NCBI RefSeq assembly: GCF_016592555.1
Contig: NZ_AP014546.1
Location: 1,364,001 to 1,428,000, forward strand
DNA: 64,000 bases
Source of the DNA: Neptunomonas japonica JAMM 1380
GTDB lineage: Bacteria > Pseudomonadota > Gammaproteobacteria > Pseudomonadales > Balneatricaceae
Direction of reading: 5' to 3'
Shown here: positions 28,594 through 38,451 of the stretch, in pieces
Layout: the number at the start of each line of letters is the position of its first letter
Numbering within the stretch: the stretch's first letter is position 1
The notes under the pieces: model-generated
What the model saw: only the letters and a program-made list of their open reading frames with translations
What the model was told of the DNA's origin: nothing
Database searches by the model: none
Translations under genes and position numbers: made by a program

Positions 28594-31500
28594 CTATTCT
28601 CCTGCGCCTTTTGGGGCTTGTTGGTACTGTGCCATCAATGCTTTAAGCTGCTTTTCAGCTTTTTCGGCAGCTGCTTCCCGAACCGGCCCATATCCGCGAA
28701 CCTCTTTTGGAAGGTTGGCAAGCTGTAACGCGGTATCGTAATTGTGCTGTGTCGTACCGCTTTGTAGCATTGTTATCACTTGTTTGTAGCTGGCTAACAG
28801 CTGTCTGTCCAGTTTTCGGTCAGCAGAAAAGCGAAAAGGGTCGAGCATTGTGTGGCGTATGCCGCGCATTTTGGCGAGCATTCGTAAGGATTTCAACATC
28901 CAGGGGCCAAATTGACGCTTAACAGGTCGCCCATTGGCAACTTTACCCCCTAAAATGGGTGGAGCGAAGTTGAAATTGATTTTATAGTCACCTTCAAACG
29001 TATCAGCCACTTCTTTAAGAAAATCAGTATTGGTATATAAACGAGCAACTTCATATTCGTCTTTGGTTGCCATTAAGCGGTACAGCTGTGTGGTGACAAT
29101 ATCAGTAAGCTGTTCGTTGTTATCGGCGCCTTGTTGTTGGTGAAGTTGGTTGTCGAGCTGGCGAATACAGTTGACGTGTTGTAAGTACTCATCCGCGAGC
29201 GCTTTGTTTTGGTAGCTTACAAGCGTGTTTGTTAAGCGTTGGATTTTCTGGTCAAGGGTTTCAGTAGCTTGGCTGGGTTGTGGGTTTGCCGCTTGCGTTA
29301 CGTATTCTGGCATTGTTGCGGCTAAACGCCCCCAGTTGAAGGCTGTTTTGTTTTTCTCAACAGCCACGGCATTGAGTTCAATGGCGCGAATAAGTGCTGT
29401 TTGAGAGATAGGGATAAGGCCTTTCTGCCATGCGTAACCCAACATCATTACATTTGAAAACACCGTATCGCCTAATAAATGCAGCGCGAGGGTATTTGCA
29501 TCCAATGTGGAAAATTGGCTATCGCCTACGGCATCTGCAAGCAGGTTTACCCGTTTACTACTTTCAATATCGGCATCACGATAAAGCACGTGATCCGCAG
29601 TCGCCATTTCTGCAAGGTTAACAACCGCTTTGGTATGGTTGTGGCGTAATACATCCAGTGCTTTAGCCGAGGACGCTACCACGATGTCACATGCGATAAG
29701 TGCATCTGCACGGCCGTGGTCAGTTCGTACTTGATGAATATTCTCAGGTGAAGGTGCAACGCGCACATAGCTGAGTACTGCGCCTCCTTTTTGAGCGAAT
29801 CCCATGAAGTCGAGTACGCTTGAGCCTTTGCCTTCCAGATGTGCTGCCATTGTTATTAACGCACCTACGGTCACAACACCGGTACCGCCTACACCACTGA
29901 CGAGTAAATCATAGGTTCCACTCAGTGGTGGTATGAGTGGACTCGATATTTTGCTGAGTTGCTCAGTGACAGCGTTAGCACTGAGCCCCTTTGGTTTACG
30001 TAGCTGGCCACCTTCGATAGTGACAAAGCTTGGGCAAAATCCATTGACGCAGCTGAAGTCTTTATTACATGAAGATTGGTCTATCTGGCGTTTAACCCCC
30101 ATCTTTGTGACACGAGGCACGATAGATAAACAGTTTGATTGCACAGAGCAGTCGCCACAGCTTTCACAGACATGGTGATTAATCAGGACGCGTTTAGCCG
30201 GGTCAGGGAACTGGCCACGTTTACGGCGACGTCGCTTTTCGGCAGCACAGGTTTGGTCATAAATAAGAATGGTCACGCCTTTTATCTCGCGTAACTCACG
30301 CTGAACGGCATCAAGCTCATCACGGTGAAAAAAGCTTGTTGCTTTTGGAAATTGGCTTTCGTGGCCCTGATATTTTTCAGGCTCATCGCTGAGTACGACA
30401 ACACGTTTAGCGCCTTCAGAATGCACTTGTTGTGCAATGGCTGGAACAGTGATTTGCCCATCGACTGGCTGCCCGCCTGTCATGGCAACCGCATCATTAA
30501 ATAGAATCTTGTAGGTGATATTGGAGTCAGCAGCAATCGACTGGCGAATGGCCATAGAGCCTGAGTGGAAGTAAGTGCCTTCTCCTAGGTTCTGGAAAAT
30601 ATGACCATTACCGGTAAAGCGTGATTTACTGGCCCAGTTAACACCTTCGCCACCCATTTGGATGAGAGACTCTGTATCACGTCCCATCCACGACGCCATA
30701 AAGTGACAACCAATACCGGCGAGTGCTTTGCTGCCTTCAGGGACTTTGGTTGAGCGGTTGTGTGGGCATCCCGAGCAGAAGTAGGGCATGCGGCGTACAC
30801 CACCTGGGTCTTTTACGGTGACACCGGATTCTTTAATCTGCTCAAGTTCATCGGTAAAAGTAAAGCCAAACAAGCGCTCTAGACGTGCTGATAGAAAAGA
30901 GGCGAGTAAAGAGGGGCTAAGTTCACCCACGTAAGGAATCAACGGCTGGCCGTTTTCATCTTGCTTGCCGGTAATTAATACTTCCCCTGGGCGGTCGGGT
31001 TCAGACATCGCTTCTTTAATTTGGCTTTCAATAATGCCGCGTTTTTCTTCTATAACAAGGATCTCTTGCTTGCCATGAATAAAGTCCAGCATGCCATTTT
31101 TTTCGAGTGGCCAGACGAGCCCAACTTTGAGAATTTCAATGCCTAAATCAGACAGTGTTTGTTCAGGTAGACCGAGTAGCTCAAGCGCTTCCATTAAGTC
31201 TAGGTGTGCCTTGCCGGTACTAACAATACCTAGTTTGGGATTGGCAGATGTAATGATTTTTTTATCAATAGGGTTCGCTCTGGCAAAGGCTTGAACGGCT
31301 GCAAGTTTGTGCTCAATGCGTGTTTCTAGTTGTGGTCCGGGAAGGTCAGGCCAACGATAATGTAAGCCTTGGTCGGGTGGTGTGAAATCGTTTGGGGTTT
31401 TAAATGTAGGGAGTGCTTTTAACTCAACACTACAAGCGCTTTCTACGGTTTCTGAGATCGCTTTAAAGCCCACCCACATGCCTGAAAAACGAGACAGTGC

Positions 31501-32141
31501 GTATCCCCAAAGGCCAAACTCTTCATATTCAGCAATGCTCGCTGGGTTAATAGTTGGCATAAACCACGCCATAAAAGCAACGTCGGACTGATGTGGCATA
31601 GAAGATGAAACACAACCGTGGTCATCACCAGCAATGACTAAAACGCCACCATGAGGGGAGCTTCCATAGGTATTGCCGTGCTTTAACGCATCGCCCGCTC
31701 TATCAACACCGGGACCTTTCCCGTACCAAATGGAAAACACGCCATCAACGTTTTTGTCTGGGTCTGTCTCAACTTGTTGGGTACCAAGCACAAGCGTCGC
31801 TGCTAGGTCTTCATTGATAGCAGGAATGAACTCAACGTTGTGTTGCTTCAATAATGGTTTAGCAGACCATAACGCCTGATCATAACCACCTAAAGGTGAA
31901 CCTCTATAGCCACTGATAAAGCCGCCAGTATTTAAACCATTTTTTTATCCAACTGAGCTTGGACTAATGGAATGCGAACGAGTGCTTGCGTACCGGTTAG
32001 AAACACTCGCCCCTGAGTACGTGTATAACGGTCATTAAGAGCGTAGTTATCTAGCTGATCAGGTATGGCTGTAGCTGTGGTGGTATTTGCATTTGATGTT
32101 ATAGATACAGAAGCGACAGATGTAGATGTTGGACTCGTCAT
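28594..32141 (-). pseudogene. Indolepyruvate ferredoxin oxidoreductase, fused subunits, with a one-base frame break
   Basis: Oxidatively decarboxylates aryl-2-oxoacids to acyl-CoA. The 5' fragment (32141-31932) carries the expected N-terminus (YTRTQGRVFLTGTQALVRIP) but stops two codons after an A7 run. Homology resumes in the -1 frame (GLNTGGFISGYRGSPLGGYD) and runs open to 28594, about 1,180 residues in total, normal for the fused family. The main part has the TPP-binding core, an Fe-S region rich in cysteines (CESCGDCSVQSNC, CNKDFSCVNGFC) and the gamma domain (SGVGGTGVVTVGALI). Without slippage only the downstream frame, from a TTG at 31851, could be made, and it lacks the N-terminal substrate domain. 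Sequencing error, recent mutation and programmed slippage are all possible. Confidence 0.85.
31932..31950 (-). other. A7 homopolymer frame break in the indolepyruvate oxidoreductase gene
   Basis: The minus strand reads GAT AAA AAA ATG GTT TAA in the upstream frame. One extra A, or a -1 slip on the A7 tract (31946-31940), gives GAT AAA AAA AAT GGT TTA, restoring DKKNGLNTGG as in the family. Confidence 0.85.
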
Positions 32142-32300
32142 AGTGATAGCTGCTTTTATTGTTGATTATTTAACCAGTTTAGGTGGTTTTTTTAGAAAGG
32201 TGCTTTCTTATTAGTGTGTAAAATAGTAATAATATGAAATCTTATTTCTTTATTTGTATTAAAATAGAGAGATTGTTTCTTATTCTGTGAGTTTATTTAT

Positions 32301-32753
32301 ATGGATTCTTTTGATCGACATATTTTGCGAATTCTTCAGCAAGACGGCCGAATCAGTAATCAGCATCTAGCGGACGAGGTTGGTTTGTCTGCTGCGGCGT
32401 GTTGGCGACGGGTCAAAGCTTTAGAAGAATCAAAAGCTATTCGTAAATATGTGGCGCTGGTAGATGCTGACATAGTGCAACAAGGCTTGTGTGTTTTAGT
32501 GATGGTGTCACTGTTACGCCACTCAGTTATTCACACAAAAGCGTTTGAGGAGGCGATGGCGGTTTGTGAAGAAGTACTGCAGTGCTATGCGGTTGCGGGC
32601 AATGCGGATTTTGTATTGCGTGTGATGGTTTCGGATATAAAAGCATACGATCAATTTTTAAACGATAAAGTCTTTCCCTTGGAAGGAATCTCTCAAGTAA
32701 ATTCAAACTTTGCATTACGTGAAATCAAGTGTGGAACTGCGCTAAAAGTGTGA
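32301..32753 (+). CDS. Lrp/AsnC family transcriptional regulator
   Basis: 150 residues: N-terminal winged HTH (DSFDRHILRILQQDGRISNQHLADEVGLS) and a C-terminal RAM ligand domain. It is divergent from the indolepyruvate oxidoreductase/aminotransferase pair, so an aromatic amino acid-responsive local regulator is the likely role. The region between (32142-32300) holds the shared promoters; no operator was identified. Confidence 0.9.
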   Translation: MDSFDRHILRILQQDGRISNQHLADEVGLSAAACWRRVKALEESKAIRKYVALVDADIVQQGLCVLVMVSLLRHSVIHTKAFEEAMAVCEEVLQCYAVAGNADFVLRVMVSDIKAYDQFLNDKVFPLEGISQVNSNFALREIKCGTALKV

Positions 32754-32932
32754 GCTACAAGGTGTTAGTGATTGATATGATTTTTCTATTGTTGTTAGGT
32801 CGCTGAATCAATTATTTGTGACTATATTTAATCTAGATAGCTTTTTAGCGGTTGGTATGCACTTTTATACAAGCGCTTTATTCAAACCCCATTTGGGTTG
32901 GCTTTATTCACCCGGTTTTTAGGGGACAATGA

Positions 32933-33670
32933 TTGAATAAGCAGATTACTCGCGTAGTGTTAATGACATGCTTAATGCTACCGGCTCATGCAGTGATGGC
33001 GGCAGAAGGCATACGTAAAATTGTGCGCGCTGATGGTGTTATTGAATACACTAATATATCTAGTGGGCAGTCGAGAGGTGTGGGGAGTATAAGCAAGAGT
33101 CGCTCGCGTAAAAAGAATACTTATGAATCTATATATAAGTATCGTGAGTCGAATGGTGTTCTGACATTTTCTGATAAAAAGCCTAAAAGGGGAACGCAGT
33201 TTGCGACGCTTAAGTTTGCATGCTTTGCTTGTAACCCAAGCTCCAGTGTTAATTGGCACAACACACCATTGAATCTTACTTCGTATACTGCTGATGTTAC
33301 TCAAAGCGCAAAAAAACATGCTGTTGATCCTGCGTTAGTGCGTGCGGTTATGCATGCAGAGTCCTCTTTTAATTCTCGGGCAGTTTCAAGTCAAGGTGCC
33401 CAGGGACTAATGCAATTGATGCCTGCTACCGCTAAGGAGTTGGGTGTAAGTAACTCTTTGGATGCAGCGCAGAATATTCAAGGGGGCGTTAAGTACTTAG
33501 GAGCATTGCTTGCTATGTACCAAGGAGATATTTCTCGTGCTACAGCAGCTTACAATGCAGGGCCTGGAGCGGTTAGAAAATACAATGGCATCCCACCTTA
33601 TGCCGAAACACAAGCCTATGTTAAGCGCGTCGGTATTTTGCATAAGCGTTATCAGCAAGCCATTCCATAA
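32933..33670 (+). CDS. Secreted lytic transglycosylase (SLT domain)
   Basis: 245 residues with a signal peptide (about 1-23, cleavage after VMAA), a short repeat-like region with two YTN/TFSD-type DUF4124-like stretches, and an SLT domain (about 115-240). The catalytic Glu is E143 in HAESSFNSRA, followed by GAQGLMQLMPATA and AYNAGPGAV. It cleaves peptidoglycan in the periplasm. The start is a TTG with AGGGGA seven bases upstream; the nearby ATG at 32929 is out of frame and stops after three codons. Confidence 0.9.
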   Translation: MNKQITRVVLMTCLMLPAHAVMAAEGIRKIVRADGVIEYTNISSGQSRGVGSISKSRSRKKNTYESIYKYRESNGVLTFSDKKPKRGTQFATLKFACFACNPSSSVNWHNTPLNLTSYTADVTQSAKKHAVDPALVRAVMHAESSFNSRAVSSQGAQGLMQLMPATAKELGVSNSLDAAQNIQGGVKYLGALLAMYQGDISRATAAYNAGPGAVRKYNGIPPYAETQAYVKRVGILHKRYQQAIP

Positions 33671-33715
33671 GTCAGTATATGACAATTATCATTTAGAAAA
33701 CGGAACAATATTAGC

Positions 33716-33750
33716 TGAATCAATAGTAGCGTATAGAAACTATTGATTCA
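33716..33750. terminator. Bidirectional hairpin at the 3' ends of convergent genes
   Basis: Perfect 12-bp inverted repeat (TGAATCAATAGT/ACTATTGATTCA, 11-nt loop). The right arm contains the stop codon of the response-regulator gene. No T tract, so termination efficiency is uncertain. Confidence 0.55.
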
Positions 33751-35962
33751 TGGTTGTGAGTAGTTTTATAAATTCTGTTTTACTTATGGGTTTGGAATAG
33801 AAGTATCCTTGAGCTTCACTACAGCCTAGTTTTATTAACTCCTCTTGTTGCTCATAGGTCTCAACCCCTTCGGCGATAACTTTAAGGTTGAGCAGCTCTC
33901 CAATGCTAATCATGAGTGCGGTAATGGCACTATCTTGACTACTCTTTGTTATTTTGCTGATAAAAGATTGATCAATTTTAAGGTGGTCAATAGGTAATTG
34001 TTGTAGGTAGCTAAGAGATGAGTAGCCAGTACCGAAATCGTCTAACGCTACTTGAATACCACGTTTGCGGATGTCGTTAAGTACAGAGTGTAAAGTATTG
34101 TTATCTTCCATCATCATAGACTCGGTAACTTCTATTTCCAACGAACTTGGGTTGATACCGGTCTTTTCTAAAATTTGATCAGTACGTTTTAAGAATTGTG
34201 GATCTTTTAGTTGCCGTATAGAAACATTCACGGCGATAGTAATTTCATAGCTTAATTCTGTTTTCCACTCTACTTGTTGTCGACAGGCTTCTTCAAGAAT
34301 CCAGTAACCCATTGGCACAATGTATCCAGATGATTCAGCTGTTGAAATAAAGTCATTGGGAGGAATAATTTGGCCTTTGTGAGTCCAGCGAACGAGCGCT
34401 TCTGCTCCCAGTATTCTTTTTGTTTTAAGACAAATCTGAGCCTGGTACATTAGATGTAGCTCGTTACGCTCTACACAGTGTCTAAGCTCGGCAGCCATAT
34501 GTAAGCGCTGCTGTAGTTCTTGTTCGAATTCCTTTCCAAATTCTGAGTAACCAGCACGGTGTTTTTTCTTCGCATACTTAAGGGCAATGCTGGCATTTTG
34601 TAACAACGTGTCTGCATTTTTTCCATGTTGTGGGAAGGTTGCTATGCCAATAGTCAGGCTTAAAGGGATTTCGTAGCCTTGAATAGAAAAGCTATGTTCA
34701 AGAGAGGCCTCTAGCTCTTCCAATTTTTCAGCTATGAATTTTTTATCTGTGCAGGGTATATCTATACAAAAGGTATCAGCTGATACTCGACCTAATAAAC
34801 ATGTCGGCCCAAATAGAGCTTTCAAATGTTGAGCCATTGTTATGAGTGTTAAATCACCAATTTGGTAACCTAATCCATCGTTTACCGTTTGAAATGTATC
34901 TATATCAGCGAGCAGTAGGGTGAAACCAGACTGCGTCTCAATCTGTTTTTCTAGTTGGTAAATTAGGCCCGTTCTGTTAGGTAGTTTTGTGAGTGTATCT
35001 ATATAAGCTAATTCTTCCATTTTTTCAAAAAGACGAGCGTTATCAAAGCCAACAGATACACTGACAGAAAATAGTTCGAGTAAATGTAAATCTATTTCTG
35101 TCAATAAACGTTTAGTTTCAACACGTACTACGAGCGTGTCAGAGTGAGGTGATTGCATATATAGCATTACATGGTGTTCACTGAATAGGTGTTGCTTAGT
35201 ATTCAGTACATGCATAATGTCTTTATTTAATGCTGTGTGTTCATCTGTATTGATTGTTTCCCCATGTAATAATGAGTAACTCCCGAAAGCAGCAAGCACT
35301 TTAATGGCCTGCGTGTTGCTATCTTCATGGCAGCATAAAAAGCTGTTGTTTTCTATTTGTAACAAGCTACACAGTTGTAGCAATACTCCTTGGGCAAATG
35401 AACCAACGGCCCTTTCACGAAAAAGGTTGGGCGCTCCATCAATGATCATTGCAAGGCCTGTTTTATTGGCTTTAATGGTCTTTATTTGTTGGAAAGATCG
35501 GATAGATGAAGTAATGGTTGTGATCAAGTGGTTACGTGTTAATTCGTCTTTCGACTTGTAATCATTAATATCGTATTTTTCTATAACATCGACTTCAGGG
35601 GCGTAACCAGGTTGCCCGGTTCTAAGTATGATTCGTGAAGTATCTTCTTTTAGCGTGTCGCGAATAAATCCGACAAGTAGTAGCCCCGCATCTGGTGTTT
35701 CCATGACAACATCGAGCAAAATGCAGGCGAATTGGTCGCTCTGTTTTAAGCATACTCTAGCTTCTTCGGCTGTATATACGCTGGTGATATCAAGTGATCT
35801 TCCTAGAATTAGTTGGTCCTTAAGCGCAAAACGTGTCGCCTCGTGAACTTCGGGTTCATCATCAACAATGAGGATACGCCAATGAGCGTGGCTTGAAATA
35901 GAGTCAGCTGACACTGTTTCATTAGCAAATGCTATCAGGTCGTTATTTTCCGGAGTCCGCAT
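33740..35962 (-). CDS. Response regulator with DUF3369, degenerate GGDEF and EAL domains (c-di-GMP phosphodiesterase)
   Basis: 740 residues. REC domain (about 28-150; phospho-acceptor D84 in LLDVVMETP, VDDEPE at 33-38), DUF3369 (about 160-320), GGDEF domain (about 330-480) and EAL domain (about 490-735). The GGDEF signature is replaced by SADTF, so cyclase activity is unlikely. The EAL site looks active: AEALVRW, the DDFGTGYSSLSYL loop and the AEGVET Glu. It would hydrolyse c-di-GMP when phosphorylated by the kinase encoded 2 bp upstream. Confidence 0.9.
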   Translation of the reverse strand: MRTPENNDLIAFANETVSADSISSHAHWRILIVDDEPEVHEATRFALKDQLILGRSLDITSVYTAEEARVCLKQSDQFACILLDVVMETPDAGLLLVGFIRDTLKEDTSRIILRTGQPGYAPEVDVIEKYDINDYKSKDELTRNHLITTITSSIRSFQQIKTIKANKTGLAMIIDGAPNLFRERAVGSFAQGVLLQLCSLLQIENNSFLCCHEDSNTQAIKVLAAFGSYSLLHGETINTDEHTALNKDIMHVLNTKQHLFSEHHVMLYMQSPHSDTLVVRVETKRLLTEIDLHLLELFSVSVSVGFDNARLFEKMEELAYIDTLTKLPNRTGLIYQLEKQIETQSGFTLLLADIDTFQTVNDGLGYQIGDLTLITMAQHLKALFGPTCLLGRVSADTFCIDIPCTDKKFIAEKLEELEASLEHSFSIQGYEIPLSLTIGIATFPQHGKNADTLLQNASIALKYAKKKHRAGYSEFGKEFEQELQQRLHMAAELRHCVERNELHLMYQAQICLKTKRILGAEALVRWTHKGQIIPPNDFISTAESSGYIVPMGYWILEEACRQQVEWKTELSYEITIAVNVSIRQLKDPQFLKRTDQILEKTGINPSSLEIEVTESMMMEDNNTLHSVLNDIRKRGIQVALDDFGTGYSSLSYLQQLPIDHLKIDQSFISKITKSSQDSAITALMISIGELLNLKVIAEGVETYEQQEELIKLGCSEAQGYFYSKPISKTEFIKLLTTMNQ

Positions 35963-35964
35963 AC

Positions 35965-37488
35965 CTATATATGGCCTTGAGTTTTTTGTGCACTGGGTGC
36001 GCTAATGGGAAACTTAAAATTCAGTGTTACACCCATATCTATCGTACTTTTAATTTCAACAGTTCCACCGAGAATGGTTGTTGTTAGATTATAGACTAGA
36101 TTTAGCCCTAAGCCGGAACCTCCACATCCTAACTTTGTTGTAAAAAATGGGTCGAAGGCCTTCTCGCACTCTGTTGGTGACATTCCATTGCCATTATCGG
36201 AGATTACAAGTGATAAATACTTCTCATTAACAAGATCTGCTTTTATGCGGATTAATCCACTACTCTTTCCTTCGAAGCCATGCAATAACGTATTATTAAA
36301 ACAATTTGTAATGATTTGCCCTAGTGGCCCAGGGTAACTATCTAGACTGATATTGGGTGGTACTGATACTTTTACCTCAAAAGGAGTGTGTTTAATTTGG
36401 GGATTTAGTGTGTAGATAATCTCTTCGATAACCTGCTTTACATCAAATTTGCGACGTTTTTCGCTAGTCTGATCAACTGCTACATTTTTAAAATTGCGTA
36501 TTTGTGTAGCTGCTGTTCCTAAGTTTCGTTCTAAGATGGTGGATGCTTCGTTAATGGATTCGATAAAATTATTCAGTGCGCTCTTTGTTAGAGTGCCTGA
36601 TTCAATATCTTTGCTGATGTTACGTGTGATGTCTGAAACAGTAGTGGCAACAGTGAGGCTGTTACCTAGTGGAGTATTGATCTCATGTGCTATGCCAGCA
36701 ACTAAGCTACCTAGTGAAGCCATTTTTTCCGATTGAATTAGGTTAGTTTGTGCTTCTTTCAGGCTTAATAAAGCGTTCTCTGTTTTTAGGTGGGATTCTT
36801 TTAGAGCTGCTTCGGTTTTAGTCTGTTCGATTAGATTACGGTTGTAATTGTTGATTAGTTGGCCAAGTTCGTCGGTTGAATCCCAGTTAACGGGTTTGCG
36901 TTGGCCTGTTTGGCGATAAGATTTCAAGGATTCGGAAACACGTGATAATGGTGTAATGATCGTGCTACGAAAGGCGGCTGAGGTGATAATAATTAGTGTG
37001 AAAAAGAGTGTAAGGGATAGCGCTGCTAATGCTTTTAGCTGTTTTGTTATGCTGCTCCATTGCGTTGTACTCTCACTATAAAGATGAACCGTTCCTAGAT
37101 GTCTACTCGTATTACGCAAATCTAGATAAATAATGGGGCTGGTAAAGTTTATTATTTCTTCTGAAGAGAGATCCTCGCATTCTCCCTCTATTATTAATGG
37201 CGTTATATCTGAATCTTGCTCAAGTTTGATGCAAGTAATATCAGAATCATCCATTGTTGCTTTGAGAATATTTGAAGATAATTTAGTAGAAAGTTGCCAT
37301 ACTGGCTCTGTCAGTAAGCGAGCCAAGTTATCAGTTTTTTCTTGAACTAGTTGGTTGTGGGCTTTTTTAGCCTTGTTGAGTTCAAAATAAGATAGTGCAG
37401 CTAAAAAAATCAATGATACTAAAAAGAAAGCGGGCAGTATTTTTAATAGAAATCGATAGCTAATCGAGTTATTAGGCTTATATCTCAT
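35965..37488 (-). CDS. Membrane sensor histidine kinase
   Basis: 507 residues: TM1 at about 14-34, a periplasmic domain of about 115 residues, TM2 at about 152-172 and a HAMP-like linker. A coiled coil leads to the phospho-acceptor His268 (SLVAGIAHEINTPLG). The ATPase domain has an N box (NCFNNTLLHGF), G1 (VISDNGNGMSP) and G2 (GSGLGLNLV). It has no receiver of its own. It lies 21 bp after the binding-protein gene and 2 bp before its likely partner response regulator. Confidence 0.9.
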   Translation of the reverse strand: MRYKPNNSISYRFLLKILPAFFLVSLIFLAALSYFELNKAKKAHNQLVQEKTDNLARLLTEPVWQLSTKLSSNILKATMDDSDITCIKLEQDSDITPLIIEGECEDLSSEEIINFTSPIIYLDLRNTSRHLGTVHLYSESTTQWSSITKQLKALAALSLTLFFTLIIITSAAFRSTIITPLSRVSESLKSYRQTGQRKPVNWDSTDELGQLINNYNRNLIEQTKTEAALKESHLKTENALLSLKEAQTNLIQSEKMASLGSLVAGIAHEINTPLGNSLTVATTVSDITRNISKDIESGTLTKSALNNFIESINEASTILERNLGTAATQIRNFKNVAVDQTSEKRRKFDVKQVIEEIIYTLNPQIKHTPFEVKVSVPPNISLDSYPGPLGQIITNCFNNTLLHGFEGKSSGLIRIKADLVNEKYLSLVISDNGNGMSPTECEKAFDPFFTTKLGCGGSGLGLNLVYNLTTTILGGTVEIKSTIDMGVTLNFKFPISAPSAQKTQGHI

Positions 37489-37509
37489 ACATCTTCCTGA
37501 AAATGAGAG

Positions 37510-38334
37510 TTATGGGTCTTGTTGCTTATCAGACCAAAGTGTATGAGCACGTGCTATCAAAAACTCAGCTCTCTTTTCTTGAGTGAATTTTTTCAAAGCT
37601 TTTGAAATTTTGGCTCTCAATTCAGATGAGTTGCATGCAGATTGTTTAGACATTGTCAGATAAAGGCTTTGGCGGGTTATCTCTAAGGGCATCGCTTGTA
37701 AATTTCGAATGTTCAATTTTTGTGCGTAAGCTTTCCCAGGGTTCTCTTCATAAATAAGATAATCTACGCGGTTGGCACTCAGCATGCGAAGTCCTTGATC
37801 AAGGCTCCCTACTTCTTCAATTGTAAGCTGTTTCTTGGCGTACTCATCGAACTCTTGACCAAAGCTATTATTGATAACAGTGACACCACGATAGTTTTTT
37901 AGATCTTTCCATTGTGTAAAAGGGAATGGGTTTTTGGTGTTCACCCAGACAGCTGTTTTAGTTCGCATCATATCTGGATAAACGTAGTCCATGTAATGTG
38001 TGCGCGGTAATGTAAAAAAGGCCCCCGCAATCATATCAATGCGACCTGCTGCAACATCTTCTTGTACGCGGCCCCAAGGGCCACTGTAAACCAACTCAAT
38101 CTCGGTGTTTATCTCTTGTGCTAGTTCTTTCAAAAGCATAGCAATCGCGCCATGTAAATAAACTGATTTATCCGAGTGCCATAGGTAAGGTGGGTATTCA
38201 GCATTTCCACTGGCTCGAATTAGTTTACAAGAGGCAGTTTTATTTATAGGAGCGTTTAAAACGGAATCGGCTTCGCTAGCAAACGTGGATAGTGTTAAAG
38301 CACTTGAAAGTAATATGGTTGAAAATAGCTTCAA
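37510..38334 (-). CDS. Periplasmic solute-binding protein (SBP_bac_3 family)
   Basis: 274 residues with a signal peptide (about 1-19). It has the family-3 layout used for polar amino acids and related solutes (GRVQEDVAAGRIDMIAGAFF; DLKNYRGVTVINNSFG). No ABC permease or ATPase genes are nearby; the next genes are a histidine kinase and a response regulator. A sensory rather than transport role is therefore inferred: it would present a ligand to the kinase's periplasmic domain. Confidence 0.85.
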   Translation of the reverse strand: MKLFSTILLSSALTLSTFASEADSVLNAPINKTASCKLIRASGNAEYPPYLWHSDKSVYLHGAIAMLLKELAQEINTEIELVYSGPWGRVQEDVAAGRIDMIAGAFFTLPRTHYMDYVYPDMMRTKTAVWVNTKNPFPFTQWKDLKNYRGVTVINNSFGQEFDEYAKKQLTIEEVGSLDQGLRMLSANRVDYLIYEENPGKAYAQKLNIRNLQAMPLEITRQSLYLTMSKQSACNSSELRAKISKALKKFTQEKRAEFLIARAHTLWSDKQQDP

Positions 38335-38451
38335 AATAATTGCCCCTATGCCTAGCCCAAACCTATTGATTTAAGTCTAGTTTAAATGTGCAAAGGAGCA
38401 AGTTTAAGCTTCGTAAGTTATTCTTTGTCAGGCTTTTAAAAGCTTAAAATT

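Noticed and set aside
32929..32940. ATG just before the lytic transglycosylase
   Set aside because: Out of frame and followed by a stop after three codons; the TTG at 32933 gives the signal peptide.
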